A DNA stretch of 64,000 bases from Natrinema sp. SYSU A 869 (lineage in GTDB: Archaea; Halobacteriota; Halobacteria; Halobacteriales; Natrialbaceae): contig NZ_CP082249.1 of NCBI RefSeq assembly GCF_019879105.1, positions 1,426,001 to 1,490,000 on the forward strand, written 5' to 3'. A program made the translations under genes and the position numbers. A model generated the notes under the pieces. That model was given only the letters and a program-made list of their open reading frames with translations, had not been told where the DNA came from and searched no databases. Position 1 is the first letter of the stretch; each line of letters starts with the position of its first letter. Shown piece by piece: positions 7,840 through 16,031 of this stretch.

Positions 7840-8556
7840 ATGCGCGTCGTGGTCCCGTTCGCCGCCGAGACGCCGAAGACTAGACTCGAGTCCGTACTCT
7901 CTCCGAGTGAGCGCTCGCGGTTCGCCCGCGCGATGCTCGTCGACGTGTTGCGTGCGATCGTCGCGGCGGGCCACGAGCCGACGGTCGTCTCGACCGCACC
8001 GCTCGAGCTCGACGCCCTCAAGCTCCCGGGCGAGGTCGCCGCGGTCACCGCAGTCGCGGTCGACGAGCGGCCGCTGAGTGAGGCGGTCAACGCACGGTTG
8101 CCCGGCAGCGACGGCGGGAACGAAGGAGACAGCGCGGACAGCGATCCCGATCCCGACCGCGACCCCGTCGCCGTCGTCATGGCGGACCTCGCACTGGCGA
8201 CCCCCGATGCGCTCGAGCGGCTCCTCACAACGTCGGCCGACATCGCGATCGCACCGGGGCGGGGCGGTGGGACGAACGCGCTCGTCGTTCGCCACCCCGC
8301 GTTCCGCGTGGACTACCACGGAGCCTCCTATCTCGACCACCGCGAGATCGCTCGCGAGGTCGGGGCCGGCCTCGAGACGGTCGACTCGTTCCGGTTGGCC
8401 ACGGACATCGACGAGCCGGCGGACCTCGTCGAAGTACTCGTCCACGGTCGCGAGAGCGATCGTGCGCCCGCTCGTCTCCGGGAAATCGGGCTCGTACTCG
8501 ACGATCGGGACGGACGGGTCGGCGTCGCTCGCGACGATGCTCGACCGTCGGAGTGA
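7840..8556 (+). CDS. cofC: 2-phospho-L-lactate guanylyltransferase (F420 biosynthesis)
   Basis: Transfers a guanylyl group to 2-phospholactate, forming the activated precursor of the F420 side chain. The 238-aa nucleotidyltransferase-like fold begins MRVVVPFAAETPKTRLESVLS, matching the CofC signature of Lys/Arg near the N-terminus. It continues with MADLALATPDALE and a GRGGGTNALVVR loop for GTP. An acidic low-complexity insert (SDGGNEGDSADSDPDPD) near residue 95 is not in bacterial homologues. cofG follows after 68 bases on the same strand, so they form an F420 operon. Confidence 0.92.
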   Translation: MRVVVPFAAETPKTRLESVLSPSERSRFARAMLVDVLRAIVAAGHEPTVVSTAPLELDALKLPGEVAAVTAVAVDERPLSEAVNARLPGSDGGNEGDSADSDPDPDRDPVAVVMADLALATPDALERLLTTSADIAIAPGRGGGTNALVVRHPAFRVDYHGASYLDHREIAREVGAGLETVDSFRLATDIDEPADLVEVLVHGRESDRAPARLREIGLVLDDRDGRVGVARDDARPSE

Positions 8557-8624
8557 AGTCTACTTGTCATGAATATCACTGCGAAGTGAAGCCCTTATGT
8601 GCCGAGCGACGACACTGGGAGGTA

Positions 8625-9803
8625 ATGTTTCCCGGGGCGAGTGAGTACGGCGTCGATATCGCGGTCGACGATGCGGCCGTCGAGGAGCTCCGTCAGGTCA
8701 GCCCGAACGATGTCGACGCACCGTCGGCGCTGACGTTTTCGCGCAACGTGTTCATTCCGCTCACGACGGCCTGTCGCTACACCTGTACGTACTGTACCTA
8801 TTTCGACCCGCCGGGCCAGGCCTCCCTGCTCTCGCTCGAGGAGATTCGCGAAATCTGCCAACGCGGAGCCGACGCAGGCTGTACGGAGGCGCTATTTACC
8901 TTCGGTGACGACCCCGACGAGCGCTACACCGAGATCCACGCCAAGCTCGAGGAGTGGGGCCACGACTCGATCCACAGCTACCTGCGCGAGGCCTGTGAAG
9001 TGGCACTCGAGGAGGGGCTACTCCCCCACGCGAACCCGGGCGATCAGACCCGCGAGCAAATGGCGACCGTCGCAGACGTTAACGCCAGTATGGGCGTGAT
9101 GCTCGAGACGACTGCCGAGGTCGGAGCCCACGCCGGGCCGCGGCGCAAAGTGCCCGGCCAGCGGCTACGGACCCTGAAAAACGCGGGCGAACTCGACATT
9201 GCCTTCACGACCGGGATTCTCGTCGGGATTGGCGAGAACTGGCGGGACCGCGCGGAGAGCCTGCTGGCGATTCGGGAACTCCACGAGCGCTACGATCACA
9301 TCCAGGAGGTGATCATCCAGCCCGTGGTGGATAACGAACGCTGGTCGGACGGCTCACCCGATCTCGCGACGATGCGACAGGTGACGGCGATGGCCCGCGT
9401 CGCCCTACCCGAGGAGGTTTCGGTGCAGGTGCCGCCGAACCTCGCGCCCGCGAAAGATCTGATCGACTGCGGCGTCGACGATCTGGGCGGCGTCTCGCCG
9501 GTCACCGATGACCACATCAATCCCGACTACAAATGGCCCGCGCTCAGGGAACTCGAGGAGATCGCCGCGTCGGCGGCTCTCCCGCTCGGGGAACGGCTCC
9601 CGGTCTACGAGCGGTTCCTGCCGCCGGCCCTGCGAACGGACGGGTTCGACGGGCAGGTCGCCGACGGTGCGGGGAGCGGCGGTTCGGACGGGAGTCGCGA
9701 CTGGATTTCGCCGACCATCCGGGACGCGCTCGCGGCTGACGATTCAGCGGGCGAGCGCTATCGGGCAGTGCTTCAGGACGAAACGGCGACCGCCCCGCGC
9801 TGA
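8625..9803 (+). CDS. cofG: FO synthase subunit 1 (7,8-didemethyl-8-hydroxy-5-deazariboflavin synthase)
   Basis: Radical SAM enzyme that, with CofH, builds the deazaflavin chromophore FO. The cluster motif CRYTCTYC (C-x3-C-x2-C) appears near residue 50, followed by FDPPGQASLLS and the substrate region AHAGPRRKVPGQRL. The frame is open further upstream (GTG at 8553, overlapping the cofC stop), but that extension does not look haloarchaeal. The ATG at 8625, preceded by GGGAGGT, yields a 392-aa protein of normal length. The C-terminal 60 residues are an acidic, Gly-rich haloarchaeal extension. Its partner cofH is about 8 kb away. Confidence 0.94.
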   Translation: MFPGASEYGVDIAVDDAAVEELRQVSPNDVDAPSALTFSRNVFIPLTTACRYTCTYCTYFDPPGQASLLSLEEIREICQRGADAGCTEALFTFGDDPDERYTEIHAKLEEWGHDSIHSYLREACEVALEEGLLPHANPGDQTREQMATVADVNASMGVMLETTAEVGAHAGPRRKVPGQRLRTLKNAGELDIAFTTGILVGIGENWRDRAESLLAIRELHERYDHIQEVIIQPVVDNERWSDGSPDLATMRQVTAMARVALPEEVSVQVPPNLAPAKDLIDCGVDDLGGVSPVTDDHINPDYKWPALRELEEIAASAALPLGERLPVYERFLPPALRTDGFDGQVADGAGSGGSDGSRDWISPTIRDALAADDSAGERYRAVLQDETATAPR

Positions 9804-9861
9804 GCGAGGCCAGCGGTACGCTACCGGTCGGATGTCAATCGGACTGTTCTCAATATTTGAC

Positions 9862-9880
9862 ATTACCAGTAGTTGGTAAT
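9862..9880. terminator. Inverted repeat downstream of cofG, probable terminator
   Basis: ATTACCA at 9862-9868 and TGGTAAT at 9874-9880 form a perfect 7-base inverted repeat with a 5-base spacer, followed by ACGTTTTGTT. It lies in the A/T-rich 225-base space between the convergent cofG and the minus-strand monooxygenase, where a terminator is expected. A T-run is the known archaeal intrinsic signal; the hairpin contribution is uncertain. Confidence 0.45.
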
Positions 9881-10028
9881 ACGTTTTGTTATTCAAAATT
9901 GGTCACGAAACTCACGATACGTACATATCAAGCAGTTACCGGAGCAGCTATCGACATTTCTGAGATCTATCAAAGCCCACCTGATGAATACAGAGCATGA
10001 GTTCAGCGGAGCGATAGCTATAGATTCC

Positions 10029-11443
10029 TTATTTTTCGCTTGATGAGCTGGCAACTTCAGCTGGTTGTGATTCGGCCTCCGCACTGCTGAACAACCCGGA
10101 GAGTGGCGAGAGCACGCGCCACATCACATGTGGACGAAATAACGAGGACGGCGGTCGTTCGAACTGGATCACCCGGGTGAGCGCTTCCGTCAGGACGGGG
10201 TCTCGGCGGGCCCGTCGCTTAAGCCGACCTACGTACCACCCGGCGAAGCGGCTTCCGCTGGGCCGTGGTCCCTCGGTCTCCGGGAATTCGAAGTCCGGAC
10301 CGACGCCCATTGACCACGCGATGTCGATAACGGATGTCGCGGCCTCGAAGAACCTCGCCGCGAGGGCGTCCTCGCCGTCTGCGAGCGTGTGGTGAAGAAC
10401 CAGGGCCTCGAATGCGGCAACGGTCATCCCCTGCGCGTAGATCGGGTTGAAACTGGCGATGGCATCGCCGACGACGAGGAGGCCCTCCGGGAACCGCTCG
10501 AGATACTCGTACCGGTACCGGCGGCTGCTCGGAATCGGATACCTGTCGACGGTCTCAGAGGTGACTCGTGCCTCGTCGAGCAGTTCCGCCACCGCCGGAG
10601 TCGCCAGACCCTCCGCGAACTGTCGGAATCCGTCGATATCGTCGGGTGGGTGATCGCCGTGAAACCCGTGGAGGTTCACGATCCAGCGGCCGCCCTCAAT
10701 CGGCACGACTAGCGCCCCTCGGCGGTAGGGATGGGACGCCGGGAGGAACACTGTCCGCCGGTTGCCGGGGGTCGCTCGATCTGCACGGTCCCGTACTGCA
10801 GGTCGACGCGGACCTCATCGAGCGGCGGTTTCTGGTACCCGTGCTCGGCCAGCCAGTTGGGAGTACGACTGGTTCGACCGGTCGCGTCGACGACGAGGTT
10901 CGCTTCGAGCGTGGTCGTCTTGCCGGACTCGTTTCGAATCCGGACGCCCTCGACGACGCCCCGATGGTCGTCGTGGCGGTAGTCGAGGAAGGTGCATCCG
11001 CCCCGGAACTCGACGCCCTCAATGGCGGCGAAGCGGCGGCGCATGATCAGTTCCAACAGCGGCCGGGTGGCACAATACATCGAACGTTCCACCCCGGACT
11101 GGGCGAGTTCGATGTCATCGTCGTAGAACTCCACGTCTGACCCGGTATCGACCGCAACCCCGCCGGCGTCAATGAGGGCGTCACAGTAGCCGGGGAACAG
11201 GTCTTCGATGGTTGCGCGGCCGCCTTCCAGTAATCCGTGCGGTTGGCTTGATTGGGGAACTCCAGGTCGGGGCTCCGGCTCGTCGGCGAGTTGATCGCGA
11301 TCGATGATCGTGACGGCGGCGAACCGGTCTGCGAGGACTCTGGCGGCGAGCAGACCGGCGACACTGCTTCCCACGACGACCGCTCGGCAGCCCGTATCGC
11401 GAACGCTCTCGGGGTCATAGCAGGGAACGGTTGCGAGCGTCAT
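10029..11443 (-). pseudogene. FAD-dependent monooxygenase/oxidoreductase, frameshifted
   Basis: One gene in two frames. The N-terminal part (11443 down to about 10771, 220 residues) shows the FAD-binding VVGSSVAGLLAARVL with GxSxAG, a second-strand acidic end (IIDRD) and VVDATGRTSRTP. The C-terminal part (down to 10029) has GDAIASFNPIYAQGMTVA, the GD-containing ribityl/FAD motif of the 2-polyprenyl-6-methoxyphenol hydroxylase class. Adding one C on the minus strand (the G-run at 10767-10771) joins ERPP to GNRRTVFLP and restores a protein of about 471 aa, so the break is a single-base loss. As written, the first frame stops at 10709. Both halves keep their motifs and codon style, which argues for a recent lesion or a sequence error. 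Substrate unknown. A FilR1-like regulator is encoded just upstream. Confidence 0.85.
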
Positions 11444-11690
11444 GACGAGCGCCCCCCGTGTTTATTCTGGATCTCGCTGTTCTCAACGGGATTCGGACGA
11501 TCGGTTGGTGGAATCACCATCGGTATGGTCCCTCGTGTTCAGTCGAGTGCACTGACTAGATTGCGTCATGGGACGACGAGACTCACTCCGAGTGCACACT
11601 GATGGATAGGTTGGCGACTGCTATCCCATTACCCGATAAGTAAATGCCCACGGTGTGAACGGATACGTCGAGTAAACGCGGTCGGAACCG

Positions 11691-11708
11691 GCTGTGTTCT
11701 TACACAGC
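11691..11708. terminator. Hairpin downstream of the FilR1-like regulator
   Basis: GCTGTGT at 11691-11697 pairs perfectly with ACACAGC at 11702-11708 around a TCTT loop. It sits 33 bases past the stop of the minus-strand regulator gene. It could be a terminator for that gene or an operator upstream of the monooxygenase. The remaining spacer 11444-11690 has a minus-strand promoter-like GAATAAAC about 20 bases before the monooxygenase ATG and no other gene. Confidence 0.45.
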
Positions 11709-11740
11709 TACGTCTCGTCGCGGGAAGTTCATCTACCTAA

Positions 11741-12574
11741 TTATTCGTCTTCGAAGGCCTCGATATTGACGTGAGTTGCGTCAGCCCGTTGGCTGTCAAT
11801 TACGTTGTGGGCCCACAACCGAACGGTCTCGTTCTTGCTCTGGATTGGAACGCCGTATGAGTCCTCGATGGGTTCGGGACCGCTCTTCTTGATCAACACG
11901 GTATCGTCGAAGATCCACAGGTTGCAAGGGATGGGACCTTGGACCCGGACCACGTCGCCACCTCCGTCGAGAATGTCCCTCCAGCGTTCCCGTCGCTCGG
12001 GCTGATCATGGAGGTACTCGATGAGTTCGTCGGTGAGCACGTACTCTGCGTTCAATTGACCTGCTGTGATGCGGTCACGCATCGCCCGTGCAAGCGGTCC
12101 CGGCGGTGCGAGATGCGTTAAGACGCGGAACTCGGTGGTCTCTCGAATCAGATCGGTGAAGTAGTCGACCGTCTCCATCGGATCGTCCTGTTCTGGTCGC
12201 AGGACGGATGCATCACTGAAGTGGTGCAACCCGATGGACAACTCGTCGGCTGGGAGCCAAGCCACTGCTTCATCAAGCCGCCGAATGGCTTTGACCGAAT
12301 CTATGAACGGCCGTACCTGCGCCATGAGATGTGTCCCCATCGGCGTTCCAACGTAGTTGCCGTCCTTGGTTCGTCGTACCCAGTCACGCTCTTCCAGTTC
12401 GTTGACGATCCGATCAAGCGTTGTCCGTGAGATGTCGGTCAGATCCGCCACATCCCGGCGCGAATATGGCCCTTTAGTAAGGGTATCAAGTATAATAACG
12501 CGATTGGGAGATCGCGAAAGATACTCGATGTCCTCCAATGCCTCGATCGGAATTGCATCGTCCCCATTTCGCAT
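11741..12574 (-). CDS. HTH transcriptional regulator with FilR1-like middle domain
   Basis: A 277-aa protein. Residues about 12-75 are a winged helix (YLSRSPNRVIILDTL, then RRDVADLTDISRTTLDRIVNEL as recognition helix). The rest matches the FilR1-type regulator middle domain (formerly DUF1724) found in methanogen and haloarchaeal regulators, including FRVLTHLAPPGPL and LWIFDDTVLIKKSGPEP. Such proteins are single-component regulators, usually ligand-responsive. It is transcribed in the same direction as, and upstream of, the FAD monooxygenase, separated by 297 bases, so it is a candidate local regulator of it (inference). Confidence 0.85.
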   Translation of the reverse strand: MRNGDDAIPIEALEDIEYLSRSPNRVIILDTLTKGPYSRRDVADLTDISRTTLDRIVNELEERDWVRRTKDGNYVGTPMGTHLMAQVRPFIDSVKAIRRLDEAVAWLPADELSIGLHHFSDASVLRPEQDDPMETVDYFTDLIRETTEFRVLTHLAPPGPLARAMRDRITAGQLNAEYVLTDELIEYLHDQPERRERWRDILDGGGDVVRVQGPIPCNLWIFDDTVLIKKSGPEPIEDSYGVPIQSKNETVRLWAHNVIDSQRADATHVNIEAFEDE

Positions 12575-12694
12575 ACTCCCAATTCGTGGTGCGTGTTAAC
12601 AAGATTTGGTGCCAGGTTCAGAGTCTCCCTTCGACGATCGATGGGCGATGAGAGATGCTCACATCGTGCCGAGCGTCGTGCGCTTTGTCGAGCG

Positions 12695-12985
12695 ATGAAA
12701 CTCACAGTGTTCGATCACTGGACGCACGCCGACGGTACGGTTGATCAGGTCTTCTCCGAGGCAGTGAATCGAAACGATCTCCCAGTCAGCGTAGCCGCCG
12801 TCACCCTTCTCGACCGCTGGTTCAGGCTCACCGATGACAACGTTCTGGGACAAATCGACGCATCGGTCGGTGAAACGGGCGAACTGAGTCGACTGGTACG
12901 CGAGTACCGACGACCCATCCTGCCCGCCGCTGCAGAGCTTAGTTGTAGAATCGCAAGATGGCCAGAAGAATCACTGGCGAGGTGA
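12695..12985 (+). CDS. Hypothetical protein, possibly a gene remnant
   Basis: An ATG at 12695 opens a 96-aa frame beginning MKLTVFDHWTHADGTVDQVFSE, with a plausible helix-strand pattern up to about residue 80 (LLDRWFRLTDDNVLGQ). The last 15 residues (CRIARWPEESLAR) run into the antisense of the small membrane gene at 12939-13112 and are probably not genuine. The acidic character and codon use look coding, but I recognise no family. It may be a gene whose 3' end has been lost. Confidence 0.35.
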   Translation: MKLTVFDHWTHADGTVDQVFSEAVNRNDLPVSVAAVTLLDRWFRLTDDNVLGQIDASVGETGELSRLVREYRRPILPAAAELSCRIARWPEESLAR

Positions 12986-13112
12986 TGATGAACGCGATGA
13001 TGCCGAACGGAACGAATGCCATTGGGAGAACGGATAGCAGCAGTAGTGCGAGGATACAGACCAGTAGTATGATGATGGCGTTAAGGCGGTGTATTACCCC
13101 ATCGTCTGCCAT
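12939..13112 (-). CDS. Small two-helix membrane protein, 57 aa
   Basis: Starts MADDGVIHRLNAIIILLV and contains two hydrophobic segments (about residues 11-30 and 32-52) with a short charged C-terminus RFYN. A minus-strand TATA-like tract at 13131-13143 (TTTTTATATTTTA on the coding strand) lies about 25 bases upstream of the ATG at 13112, fitting a leaderless transcript. A longer frame to 13205 reads through that promoter and is rejected. Function unknown. Confidence 0.7.
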   Translation of the reverse strand: MADDGVIHRLNAIIILLVCILALLLLSVLPMAFVPFGIIAFIITSPVILLAILRFYN

Positions 13113-13164
13113 TGTACCAAGAGCTACTTCTAAAATATAAAAATGTTCGGGTTGCGATTCCCAG

Positions 13165-13398
13165 TTACTCGCGCTCGAGGCGGCCCGGAGCGACAGCACA
13201 GCCACAGGGAGAGGCGGTCGCCTCGAGCGGCCCGCTCACGGATACCACCCAGACGGAGCGACCGCAGGTGGGGCAGTCGGGGAGCGACGATTCAAACGTC
13301 TCGAACGACTCGTCGTCGTCAGTCATCGCGACCTCCGCGGTCGGCGCGGCCGGTCTCGAGCGTCCGGAGTCGTCGCTGGTCGTTGGAGTTGATTCCAC
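13165..13398 (-). CDS. Small CPxCG-type zinc-ribbon protein
   Basis: A small protein with LPDCPTCGRSVWVVS and a second Cys pair in SPCGCAVAP, giving a four-cysteine zinc ribbon. Two starts are possible: 13398 (77 aa, with a Ser/Thr/Pro-rich leader) or the internal ATG at 13326 (53 aa, MTDDDESFETFESS). The shorter form resembles other haloarchaeal zinc-finger micro-proteins more. Such proteins are often regulatory or protein-protein adaptors. Its promoter region is shared head-to-head with the candidate RNA gene that starts near 13441 on the other strand. Confidence 0.65.
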   Translation of the reverse strand: MESTPTTSDDSGRSRPAAPTAEVAMTDDDESFETFESSLPDCPTCGRSVWVVSVSGPLEATASPCGCAVAPGRLERE

Positions 13399-13412
13399 TG
13401 TCGTGCGGGACG

Positions 13413-13418
13413 TTTATA
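13413..13418 (+). promoter_or_regulatory. TATA box ahead of candidate structured RNA
   Basis: TTTATA in GACGTTTATATCCCGG. At the normal archaeal spacing of about 26 bases it places a start near 13441, exactly where a run of stem-loops begins and no plus-strand protein gene follows. Confidence 0.55.
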
Positions 13419-13440
13419 TCCCGGTAGAATGTACGCGTTC

Positions 13441-13565
13441 ATGGCTTTCGGACCCTCTCGGGTTGGAAGCCACGTCTCGGGTGGCTCTAGCACCCGGGGC
13501 ATTTCGATGCGTGCCCCATTGCGTGTGCGTTCGGAGACCGGCTTCCGCTTGAATGTTCGCACGGC
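13441..13565 (+). ncRNA. Candidate structured non-coding RNA
   Basis: Four successive stems follow a well-placed TATA box. Stem 1 covers 13443-13471 (GGCTTTC/GGAAGCC continuing into GACCC/GGGTT around TCTC, 12 pairs). Stem 2 is CGGGTG at 13478-13483 with CACCCG at 13491-13496. Stem 3 is GGGCA at 13497-13501 with TGCCC at 13512-13516. Stem 4 closes GTGCG at 13525-13529 with CGCAC at 13558-13562. A/T-rich TTATAATTA follows at 13571. I do not recognise it as tRNA, SRP RNA or RNase P RNA. A minus-strand ORF across it is Arg/Pro-rich and unconvincing. Confidence 0.45.
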
Positions 13566-13569
13566 GTGA

Positions 13570-13913
13570 CTTATAATTACTGGAGAGTACTGTGATATCT
13601 ATTCGATGCGGCTCGAGTACAGGTGGTTTCTTCGCTGAAGTTCTCGAATGAAGCGGTTCGGTTGAGAGTGATACGACCGGCGACGAGCGTCTTGCTCATG
13701 CTGGCAACAGGGAATCGCCACGCCCTCCCTAGCCGATTCACTCGCGCAAGGTTGTGTCGCGGTTCGTCTATGACTTACGCGTCACTTCGTTCCCCGTTCC
13801 GCTTTCGAGGCGCTCCGCCCATCGCGCCTCGCACTCACCGCGACACAGCGCGTGCCACCGCATGGTGGAAAGCAGAGTCAGTGGAAGCGCCGACGACCCG
13901 GTCCGTCTCGCCG
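13570..13913. other. Spacer without a gene, with dispersed-repeat-like text
   Basis: About 340 bases with no convincing ORF. The stretch around 13700-13740 (AACAGGGAATCGCCACGCCC and the following CTCCCTAGCCGATTC) has the look of an intergenic repeat that I associate with Natrinema-type genomes, from memory only. GAGGCGC near 13808 pairs with GCGCCTC further on. Nothing else is seen. Confidence 0.4.
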
Positions 13914-14372
13914 TTACGGCGAAAAATACGCGTCGTGGACCGCGAGTCCATCGTCCTCGAGCACCGGTCCCTCGACCGTCGTCTCACCGTCGGCCCGGTC
14001 GACGACCTCCTCGCAGGGGATTTCGATCACGCCGTCGCCCCGGAGTTCCGCGAGCGAGTCGCCAGTAACGCTGTAGACGACCCGGCCGAGTCCCGCGTAG
14101 ACGATCGCGCTCGCACACATGGGACACGGTTCAGTGCTGGTGTACATCGTACACGCCGCTCGCTCGCTCGGCTCGAGTTCGCTCGCGGCCCACCGGGCCA
14201 GTTTGAACTCCGGATGGGCCGAAATGTCGTCGTCGGTGAGCGTGGTGTTCTCGGCCGTCCGGACGAGTTCGTCGTCGACGACCAGCAAGGAGCCAAAGGG
14301 AGTGTTGCCGCCTTCGACCGCCGATTCGGCGAGTTCGATTGCCTGTCGAACGTAGGATTCGTCGGTCGCCAT
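13914..14372 (-). CDS. Nucleoside deaminase (cytidine/guanine/tRNA-adenosine deaminase superfamily)
   Basis: A 152-aa zinc hydrolase. The zinc and catalytic motif is HPE in ISAHPEFKLARWA (His ligand, catalytic Glu) and the second is PCPMC (two Cys ligands) in TSTEPCPMCASAI. The start MATDESYVRQAIELAESAV at 14372 is typical; an ATG five codons earlier (14387) is possible, and the very long upstream extension of the frame is Arg-rich antisense of the SDR gene. The sequence fits guanine-deaminase-like proteins better than TadA, but the substrate cannot be fixed. The SDR gene lies 92 bases upstream on the same strand. Confidence 0.88.
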   Translation of the reverse strand: MATDESYVRQAIELAESAVEGGNTPFGSLLVVDDELVRTAENTTLTDDDISAHPEFKLARWAASELEPSERAACTMYTSTEPCPMCASAIVYAGLGRVVYSVTGDSLAELRGDGVIEIPCEEVVDRADGETTVEGPVLEDDGLAVHDAYFSP

Positions 14373-14464
14373 ACCAGCCGATTCCATCGCCGCCACCGAA
14401 ACGCTTCTCCTCGCTCGAGCGGCGGCGGTCGCCGATCGCCGATCGAACGCGTCCGATCCGCCGA

Positions 14465-15223
14465 CTACGAGCAGGAGAAGCCGCCGTCGACGATCAGCGC
14501 CTGCCCGGTGATCCAGTCCGCTTCGTCGCTGGCCAGAAACAGCATCGCGTTGGCGATGTCTTCCGGTTCCCCGAGTCGCTTGAGCGGATAGTACCTGGCC
14601 AACTCTTCTTTGGCCTGTTGCCACTCCTCTTCGGTTCGATTTTTGCGGGGCATCGCCGTGTCCGTGACGCCCGGACAGACCGCGTTTGCCCGGACGCCAG
14701 CCGGCCCGATCTCTGCCGCAACCGTCCGCGTGAAGTTGACGACCGCACCCTTCGACAGCGAGTATGCACCCAGTTTCGGCGCGCCGATGACCCCGGCCAG
14801 CGACGCGGTGTTGACAATCGCGCCCGATCCCTGCTCCTTGAAGTGCGGAATCACGGCGTGGCAACCGTTCCAGACCCCCTTGACGTTCACGTCGATGACG
14901 CGGTCGCGCTCGCCCTCGTCGATCGCCTCGATCTTCGAGCGCTGGTGGCTAACCCCCGCGTTGTTGAGCATGATATCGAGGCCGAACTCCGAGACTGCCT
15001 CGTCGACGGCCGCATGGACTGCGTCCGCGTCGCGAACGTCCAACTCGAGTGCGGTCCCGTCCCGATCCATGCTCTCGACGCGATCGATCGTCTCCTCGGC
15101 TCCCTCGAGATCGACGTCGGCCGCGATGATCGTCGCGCCCTCCTCGGCGAACAGTTCGGCCGCTTCTCGGCCGAGACCGGACCCTGAACCTGTGATAAAC
15201 GCTGTCTTGCCTTCGAGTCGCAT
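14465..15223 (-). CDS. Short-chain dehydrogenase/reductase
   Basis: Classical SDR of about 252 aa. It has the coenzyme loop TGSGSGLG (residues about 11-18), an acidic residue after beta-2 (AADVDLEG) favouring NAD(H), NNAG, the catalytic Ser in NTASLAG, YSLSK (Tyr/Lys), and a C-terminal ITGQALIVDGG. The two starts (15229 or 15223) differ by two codons; MRLEGKTAFITG at 15223 is chosen. An insert in the substrate loop (PRKNRTEEEWQQAKEEL) is usual for the 3-oxoacyl-ACP reductase-like group. Substrate unknown. Confidence 0.9.
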   Translation of the reverse strand: MRLEGKTAFITGSGSGLGREAAELFAEEGATIIAADVDLEGAEETIDRVESMDRDGTALELDVRDADAVHAAVDEAVSEFGLDIMLNNAGVSHQRSKIEAIDEGERDRVIDVNVKGVWNGCHAVIPHFKEQGSGAIVNTASLAGVIGAPKLGAYSLSKGAVVNFTRTVAAEIGPAGVRANAVCPGVTDTAMPRKNRTEEEWQQAKEELARYYPLKRLGEPEDIANAMLFLASDEADWITGQALIVDGGFSCS

Positions 15224-15335
15224 ACACACACGTTATCAAGAGCCATTATAAATTATCGTCCCGAGATCGGGGCTCGAGCGCGGCAGTGTCTCGGGAGAAC
15301 ACAGCGTTATCCGCCTCGGCCCCACGATACCGCGT

Positions 15336-15980
15336 ATGCACGTCGATCTGAGCCAGCCGATCGAGACCGGGATGCAGACGTATCCCGACGATCCCGCGGT
15401 CACCGTCCGGCGACACGCGACCCACGAAGACCATGGCGTCCGCGTTGATGCCCTCGGGTGCGGAAGCCACACCGGAACCCACGTCGATGCGCCCGCACAC
15501 GTCGATCCGGACGGGAAGACCCTCGAGGCGTACCCGCTCGAGCGGTTCGTCTTCGATGCCGTCCGGATCGATTGCCGCGATCTCGGGGACCGCGAGCCGA
15601 TTCCCGCCGCTCGAGTTCCCGACGCCGACGCCGACCTCGCAGCGTTCTGGACCGGTTGGGACACTCACTGGGGGACCGACCGGTACCTCGAGCACCCCTA
15701 CCTCTCGCCGGCAGCGGCCGAGACCTGCGTCGAACGAGGGTTCGACGTGGCCGTCGACGCGCTCAATCCCGACCCGACGCCGACGGAGAGCGCCGGCGAG
15801 GACGAGCCCGAGGGGTTCCAGGCACACCACGCGCTGTTGGGCAACGATCTGCTGATCCTCGAGAACCTGACGAGCCTCGAGGCAGTCGGAGAACGGTTCG
15901 AACTCCGAGCGTACCCGATCGCGCTCTCGAGCGACGGTGCGCCGGTGCGAGCCGTCGGCGTCGAGAGTACCGCAGAGTAA
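15336..15980 (+). CDS. Cyclase-family / kynurenine formamidase-like metal hydrolase
   Basis: A 214-aa protein of the cyclase (KynB-like) family. The metal-binding signature HTGTHVDAPAH is at about residues 45-55, preceded by LSQPIETGMQTYPDDP and followed by a second His pair in QAHHALLGNDLLILENL. Members hydrolyse N-formylkynurenine or related amides. No tryptophan-degradation neighbours are visible, so a physiological substrate is not assigned. An acidic loop (PTPTESAGEDEPEG) is a halophilic insertion. Divergent from the SDR gene with a 112-base spacer. Confidence 0.85.
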   Translation: MHVDLSQPIETGMQTYPDDPAVTVRRHATHEDHGVRVDALGCGSHTGTHVDAPAHVDPDGKTLEAYPLERFVFDAVRIDCRDLGDREPIPAARVPDADADLAAFWTGWDTHWGTDRYLEHPYLSPAAAETCVERGFDVAVDALNPDPTPTESAGEDEPEGFQAHHALLGNDLLILENLTSLEAVGERFELRAYPIALSSDGAPVRAVGVESTAE

Positions 15981-16031
15981 CGCCAGACTCGTGCGATCTC
16001 ACCCAGGGCCGCAGTGGAATCCCGGTGAGTG

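Noticed and set aside
13323-13562. 79-codon minus-strand frame over the candidate RNA
   Set aside because: Basic, Pro/Arg-rich product with no family; the strand with a TATA box and stems is the opposite one.
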